A program made the translations under genes and the position numbers. Of a stretch of DNA of 26,905 nt, positions 23,974 to 26,905 are shown one piece after another (the stretch's first letter is position 1; each line of letters starts with the position of its first letter). The stretch covers positions 1 to 26,905 of the forward strand of contig MHDO01000127.1 in the NCBI GenBank assembly GCA_001805005.1, in the 5' to 3' direction. Source of the stretch: Nitrospinae bacterium RIFCSPLOWO2_12_39_16. Lineage in GTDB: Bacteria > Nitrospinota > Nitrospinia > UBA9942. The notes below the pieces were generated by a model. That model did no database searches. It was not told the origin of the DNA and saw nothing but the letters and a program-made list of their open reading frames with translations.

Positions 23974-24002
23974 TTGACGCCAGTTTTTATTAAATCTACA
24001 AT
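23974..24002 (+). promoter_or_regulatory. Sigma70-type promoter with leaderless spacing
   Basis: TTGACG (23974-23979), 17-nt spacer, TACAAT (23997-24002): five of six matches in each box. The predicted transcript start is at about 24009-24010, which is the ATG of the next gene, so the message would be leaderless. The TTG of the -35 is not a start codon. Confidence 0.7.
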
Positions 24003-24009
24003 CTACTCC

Positions 24010-24357
24010 ATGAAAGTAATTTCCTATCAATTGCGGTATCTTTACATCGCCCTTGCCCTCATCCCTATTGCCGTTGGCGCATTGGGCTTCTTTACCCTTC
24101 TCAAATCCCCATACCTCGGCATAAACTTTGAATCAAAGGACGGCAAATGGTATGCAGCCTCCGTGACACCGGGTAGTCCGGCAAGCAAATTTCCTGAGAT
24201 CGTCGGGAAAGAGGTCGTTGCCGTCGGAGATTTCAGGCTTGGGACTTACGACCTTGTCGGAGAATACGGTTACATCCCGGGTAACGATTCTCTTGGGCAT
24301 TTCTGGAAGGCGCAGAGGTATCTTGATGGGCATGTAAAGGTCGGGGCTACGGCTTAA
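24010..24357 (+). pseudogene. 3'-truncated membrane protein with PDZ-like segment
   Basis: From the ATG at 24010 the frame gives 115 residues. One membrane helix (about 8-30, LYIALALIPIAVGALGFFTLL) is followed by YLGINFESKDGKWYAASVTPGSPASKF, which reads like the start of a PDZ-type domain as found in sensor proteins, then GKEVVAVGDFRLGTYDLVGEYGY. The coding sense ends at about 24345, where DNA matching the 3' half of the attC-like hairpin at 26620-26727 begins, and a stop follows at once. I read it as the 5' remnant of a longer gene cut by recombination. Its DNA is more GC-rich than lon or hypE. The full function is not determinable. Confidence 0.6.
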
Positions 24358-24371
24358 CTCCCGCATTGGGC
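24346..24371 (+). other. Half of an attC-like recombination site
   Basis: CTACGGCTTAACTCCCGC followed by ATTGGGC (24365-24371), which differs from the integron core GTTRRRY only in its first base. The same CGGGGCTACGGCTTAACTCC sequence forms the right arm of the hairpin at 26620-26727. The left arm is missing here, replaced by the truncated gene. Confidence 0.45.
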
Positions 24372-24399
24372 ATACGATGAATTAACAGGGAGCATAAAA

Positions 24400-24870
24400 A
24401 TGATACAGAAATTTATAATGTCTTTAGTGGTTCTTGCGATATTCTGGAGTTCTACTTGTAATGCTGAAGACGAAATTTCGTACGGAATTGGTACTGGAGC
24501 TTTAACCAGTGGACTTGGAGTCAATGCGGCACTAAGGGGTGATAATCACATGGGCTATATTGCCGCAGGCTGTATAGGTTTTGGTTATTCTAATGTACAG
24601 GGATGGATACTTCCTTGTGGAATTGGTGCTGGCTGGATACAAACCGATTTACTAACCAATGCCAATAATCATCATGGTCTTGGGGTTTATGTAGTCCCCG
24701 TTGGTATGAATGATGATAAAAAAGCCAGATATGGTGTCGGAGTTACTTATGTATATTTATTGCAAGGTGTAAACGGAAAAGGTTGGAATTTTGGTTTTAC
24801 TCCTGCCACAGGGCAAGAAAATGGTACAGCCAAAGATAGTCTACTAATCAATATCGGTTACCAATTTTAA
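24400..24870 (+). CDS. Small exported beta-barrel-like protein (cassette gene)
   Basis: A 156-residue protein with a signal peptide (about 1-22, cleaved after CNA) and a Gly/Tyr-rich mature part with alternating strands (GYIAAGCIGFGYSNVQGWILPCGIGAGWI, YGVGVTYVYLLQG). It ends in INIGYQF, the terminal Phe typical of outer-membrane barrels. I do not recognise a named family. The gene starts 28 nt after the attC-like half site and is followed 2 nt after its stop by a further attC-like hairpin, the layout of an integron gene cassette. No promoter is evident; such cassettes are usually read from an upstream one. Confidence 0.65.
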   Translation: MIQKFIMSLVVLAIFWSSTCNAEDEISYGIGTGALTSGLGVNAALRGDNHMGYIAAGCIGFGYSNVQGWILPCGIGAGWIQTDLLTNANNHHGLGVYVVPVGMNDDKKARYGVGVTYVYLLQGVNGKGWNFGFTPATGQENGTAKDSLLINIGYQF

Positions 24871-24872
24871 AA

Positions 24873-24936
24873 GCCCAACCCGGCGTTCAAGCGGGACGCC
24901 GCAGAAGCGCGTCGCCCCTTAACTTAAGCCTTAATA
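24873..24936 (+). other. attC-like site behind the barrel-like gene
   Basis: GCCCAAC (24873-24879, fits RYYYAAC), then GGCGTTCAAGCGGGACGC and the imperfectly complementary GCGTCGCCCCTTAACTTAAGC, giving a hairpin with extrahelical bases. The right core should be GTTRRRY but reads CTTAATA, so it is degenerate. Confidence 0.55.
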
Positions 24937-24976
24937 AAATATTTCTACTTTGCCTTGACAATTTTATTTTTTGTCA

Positions 24977-25005
24977 TTGACTATCATATTTGGCTCTGAT
25001 ATAAA
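24977..25005 (+). promoter_or_regulatory. Promoter of the lipoprotein cassette
   Basis: TTGACT (24977-24982), 17-nt spacer, TATAAA (25000-25005), 33 nt before the ATG at 25039. A second TATAAT at 25017-25022 has no matching -35. An own promoter within a cassette is known for some cassette genes. Confidence 0.6.
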
Positions 25006-25038
25006 GACAGAAACTGTATAATAACTTGGCATAAGGTT

Positions 25039-25794
25039 ATGAAATATGTAATGTATAACTATAAACATCACATGCATGTTAAGGTCTTTTGTTTATTATT
25101 CATTGTGGCATTTTTATTGTCTGGGTGTGCAACTATTTCTAATCAAAAAGAGATAAGTTCCGCGAACTATGGACATTATCCGAGTAATTATCAATCTGTT
25201 ATTACAAACTATAAGAGCAATTTATTATTTGTTATTATTTGATCCATATTCTGCAGTATATCGTTTTGGTTTGCCGATTAAAGGGTATGCATATGTTAAC
25301 GGTACTCTTCAGCCACTTGTATTTGGTTATATTGTAATTGTTGGTATAAATGCAAAAAATCGAATGGGAGGATATGTCGGAGAGGAGGATGAGATTTATT
25401 TAAAGACGATAAGTTTTGGGGGAATATTTTCCATCCATGGGGGCGAGTTCAAGATAAACCAGACGAAGACCCATCTGTTGAAAAGCCTTCAAAAGAAACA
25501 TCCATAAATAACAGTCCTACTCAAGAAATAAATGGAGCAATTATTCAATTATCAGGTTCAGGAATTAAAAATACACGGCCTTTTGTTGTTGATGGGCCAT
25601 GGGAGATAAAGTGGGATGTAAAAGGTAGTTTTTTTGCAGTTGCAATTTACACAGTTGATGGCTCCTTAGTTGGTGTTGCTGCAAATCAGCAAGGTCCTGG
25701 CAAGGGATCTTCATATCATCCCAAAAGTGGTCAGTATTATCTCGGAATAAATGGTATCGGAGATTGGCAGGTTACAGTAATTGAGGTAAGATGA
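25039..25794 (+). pseudogene. Lipoprotein gene disrupted by two small duplications
   Basis: The N-terminus is a lipoprotein signal (VFCLLFIVAFLLSGC, Cys as lipid site). The frame stops at 25240-25242 because a 10-bp tandem duplication TTATTATTTG (25222-25231, 25232-25241) shifts it; without it the sequence reads NYKSNLLFDPYSAVYRFGLPIKGYAYVNG. A second 2-nt gain (GA near 25388-25394) returns to the original frame: VGEED, then DLFKDDKFWGNIFHPWGRVQ. The rest (RPFVVDGPWEIKWDVKG...GQYYLGINGIGDWQVTVIEVR) is a beta-rich C-terminal domain, probably extracytoplasmic. The repaired product is 247 residues. It is non-functional as it stands. It ends 3 nt before an attC-like site. Confidence 0.75.
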
Positions 25795-25797
25795 AAT

Positions 25798-25927
25798 GCC
25801 TAACAAGTCAGTGGAGTTGAACGAGTACCACACGGCGCTTTTTGGGCAGGTTGTCGGTTTAAGTAGTGCAAATCAGTTTTAGGCAGGTGAGTGCTATTCA
25901 GTGGTACTCGTCACTCACTTCCGCAAC
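25798..25927 (+). other. Long attC-like site behind the lipoprotein gene
   Basis: GCCTAAC (25798-25804, fits RYYYAAC) begins 3 nt after the stop. ACGAGTACCAC (25821-25831) pairs perfectly with GTGGTACTCGT (25901-25911), and the AGTCAGTGG/TCACTCACTT arms continue the stem with bulges. The right core is not recognisable (GCAACAT), so the site looks degenerate. About 130 bp, at the long end for attC. Confidence 0.5.
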
Positions 25928-26034
25928 ATGCATATATGAAAATATATTTGCAAAACCCAAGAGACGATATGAAACAGTCAAAAAAGACCTGAAAAATTCT
26001 AAAAAATATGCTATAACTCATTTTAAGTTTAATC

Positions 26035-26292
26035 ATGCCTATAATAAGCCGTTTTTTCGGAATAGTAATTTTTATGTTCTGGCGCGAGCATAAACCGCCG
26101 CATTTTCACGCTAAATACGGTGATGACGAAGTGGTTGTTGAAATTGAAAACGGCAAGGTAAGCGGCACTATGACAAAACGGGCTTTAGCTCTGGTACAGG
26201 AATGGCGAGAACTACATAAGAATGAATTACTGTGCGACTGGGAACTGGCCGAACAGAAAAAAGCTTTATTCCCCATAAAACCATTGGAGTAA
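26035..26292 (+). CDS. DUF4160 protein (toxin-like partner)
   Basis: An 85-residue protein beginning MPIISRFFGIVIFMFWREHKPPHFHAKYGDDEV, the hallmark DUF4160 motif (PPHFHA), followed by a short strand and the helix ALALVQEWRELHKNELLCDWELA. DUF4160 genes are regularly paired with DUF2442 genes and the pair is regarded as toxin-antitoxin-like; no activity can be read from the sequence. The ATG at 26035 matches the usual family start. The DUF2442 gene follows after 4 nt, so the two form one operon. Both lie between two attC-like hairpins, as expected for a cassette carrying an addiction module that stabilises the array. Confidence 0.88.
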   Translation: MPIISRFFGIVIFMFWREHKPPHFHAKYGDDEVVVEIENGKVSGTMTKRALALVQEWRELHKNELLCDWELAEQKKALFPIKPLE

Positions 26293-26296
26293 AAAT

Positions 26297-26542
26297 ATGA
26301 TTTTACATGTTAAAGAAGCTAAATATTTACATGATTACGTTATCTGGTTATGTTTCAATGATGGTGCCGAAGGTGAAGTAAATCTATCTAACGAACTAGA
26401 AGGTGAAATATTTAGTCCGCTTAAAGATATTCAAAAATTTAGATCCTTCAAGGTTGACCCCATCTTAGGAACCATCGTTTGGGAAAATGGCGCTGATTTA
26501 GCTCCGGAATTTTTATACGAAAACATGAAAATCCTCGCATAA
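26297..26542 (+). CDS. DUF2442 protein (antitoxin-like partner)
   Basis: An 81-residue protein, MILHVKEAKYLHDYVIWLCFNDGAEGEVNLS, with the DUF2442 pattern of a strand pair, the middle IFSPLKDIQKFRSFKVDPILGTIVWENGADLAPEFLYENM and a short C-terminus. In this family DUF2442 accompanies DUF4160 or similar small proteins as the presumed antitoxin. Its stop codon (26540-26542) overlaps the first core of the attC-like site at 26537. The gene begins 4 nt after DUF4160, consistent with coupled expression of the pair. Confidence 0.88.
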   Translation: MILHVKEAKYLHDYVIWLCFNDGAEGEVNLSNELEGEIFSPLKDIQKFRSFKVDPILGTIVWENGADLAPEFLYENMKILA

Positions 26543-26600
26543 CCAGTCAATCGAGCAGACAAAAACCTGCGGTTTTTGCCGCTCATTTCGGTCGTTCTCC
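26537..26600 (+). other. attC-like hairpin behind the DUF4160/DUF2442 pair
   Basis: GCATAAC (26537-26543) opens a stem whose arms AACCAGTCAATCGAGC and GCTCATTTCGGTCGTT pair with bulges. At the top AAAAACC/GGTTTTT forms a tight hairpin that may also stop transcription. The right core starts GTT (26594) but continues CTCC instead of RRRY. Confidence 0.55.
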
Positions 26601-26619
26601 CTTCGCTTCGCTCAGGGAG

Positions 26620-26727
26620 AATGCGGAGTTAAGCCGGAACTCCTTGTCCCCCTCGCTCCGCTTCGGGAGAACAAGGAGTTCAAGACCGATACGCCCCTAC
26701 GGGGCTACGGCTTAACTCCGCATTATG
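26620..26727 (+). other. GC-rich attC-like hairpin with nested stems
   Basis: A perfect 17-bp outer stem (26620-26636 with 26708-26724), an 11-bp inner stem (26637-26647 with 26671-26681) and a small GCCCC/GGGGC stem near 26693-26705. The right end ATTATGT follows. The right arm is nearly identical to the half site at 24346-24371. The 26601-26619 stretch before it holds a further CTCCC/GGGAG mini-hairpin with the 13-mer shared with gpmI. Confidence 0.5.
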
Positions 26728-26755
26728 TGTTTACAATAACTGGAGCATGGCTATC

Positions 26756-26833
26756 ATGAGCAACTCGCTAAAAGCAGCACTTCTATCGGGATTGGTATTC
26801 CCTGGCATTGGTCAGGTCGTTCCAAAACGATAA
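26756..26833 (+). CDS. Small membrane protein, broken by the terminal inverted repeat
   Basis: The ATG at 26756 has GGAG 9 nt upstream and gives MSNSLKAALLSGLVFPGIGQVVPKR, then a stop: the first amphipathic/hydrophobic segment of what looks like a small PGxGQ-type membrane protein. The inverted arm at 26860-26905, read on the minus strand, continues the same protein without a stop: GIGQVVLKRYRRGVVLMLIVL. That version looks like the authentic downstream sequence. So the plus-strand stop is a product of the inversion. Family unnamed; it is the last cassette-like gene of the window. Confidence 0.5.
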   Translation: MSNSLKAALLSGLVFPGIGQVVPKR

Positions 26834-26905
26834 GCATCAGGACCACACCTCGTCTATAGCGTTTTAGAACGACCTGACCAATGCCAGGGAATACCAATCC
26901 CGATA
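26784..26905. repeat. 46-bp terminal inverted repeat at the window edge
   Basis: Arms 26784-26829 and 26860-26905 are reverse complements with one mismatch, separated by a 30-nt loop, and the second arm ends exactly at the last base. The arms are coding DNA of the small membrane protein rather than typical palindromic DNA, which suggests a fold-back (template-switch) join. Confidence 0.9.

Noticed and set aside
23974..24009. TTG start 12 codons upstream of the PDZ-like gene
   Set aside because: That TTG is the first part of the -35 box of a good promoter whose start site is at the ATG at 24010, so it would not be transcribed.
25866..26093. 75-codon frame overlapping the attC-like site and DUF4160
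   Set aside because: It starts inside the hairpin, has no SD, no recognisable family, and overlaps the well-supported DUF4160 start in another frame.

Overview
The window looks like a chromosomal segment of an AT-rich, Gram-negative, probably anaerobic or subsurface bacterium. It carries [NiFe]-hydrogenase maturation (hypE), a NifU-type Fe-S scaffold fragment, lon, gpmI, coaX/birA/nadC, an outer-membrane-type protein and lipoproteins. The mix of housekeeping genes and intergenic repeats resembles what is seen in Nitrospirota, Desulfobacterota and related metagenomic lineages, but the sequence does not fix the phylum. Some genes have good Shine-Dalgarno sites; several others have a TATAAT-like box only 5-12 nt before the ATG and no SD, as leaderless mRNAs would.

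Layout. 1-7.2 kb: NifU C-terminus, surE-ogt (minus), an alpha/beta hydrolase, a haem-b-like membrane protein, an orphan PAS histidine kinase (minus), and a nucleotidyltransferase joined to a zinc phospholipase C-like domain (minus). 7.2-9.7 kb: coaX, birA and nadC, which form one minus-strand operon nadC-birA-coaX that probably continues into the fusion gene. 9.7-10.6 kb: secreted thermonuclease. 10.7-17.1 kb: a defence-type island with radC, a DUF4062/ATPase/winged-helix gene, a fused nuclease-methyltransferase, hsdS and two small ORFs; the first three large genes each carry one small frameshift. 17.3-24 kb: UspA, a coiled-coil protein, lon, gpmI and hypE, the last preceded by a 302-bp tandem duplication containing a truncated hypE. 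24-26.9 kb: a truncated membrane/PDZ-like gene followed by a string of small unrelated genes, each followed by an imperfect hairpin resembling an integron attC site, but with no integrase in view. It includes a DUF4160/DUF2442 toxin-antitoxin-like pair. The window ends in a 46-bp inverted repeat that may be a fold-back assembly artefact.

The strongest unexplained theme is repeat invasion. (i) Tandem repeats with a period of exactly 7 nt but different unit sequences occur at six loci, five of them inside genes where the frame is kept. (ii) Larger nested elements end in inverted CACAGAG/CACAGATT motifs. (iii) Two short elements have 13-bp inverted ends starting CCCCGTTAGAAA and are flanked by 4-bp direct repeats (TAGA, TAAA). 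One lies inside a CACAGATT-type element; the other sits exactly on the lon stop codon and supplies a terminator hairpin. (iv) Small palindromes are inserted in frame in gpmI and hypE. One heptad array forms the junction of the nucleotidyltransferase-phospholipase fusion.
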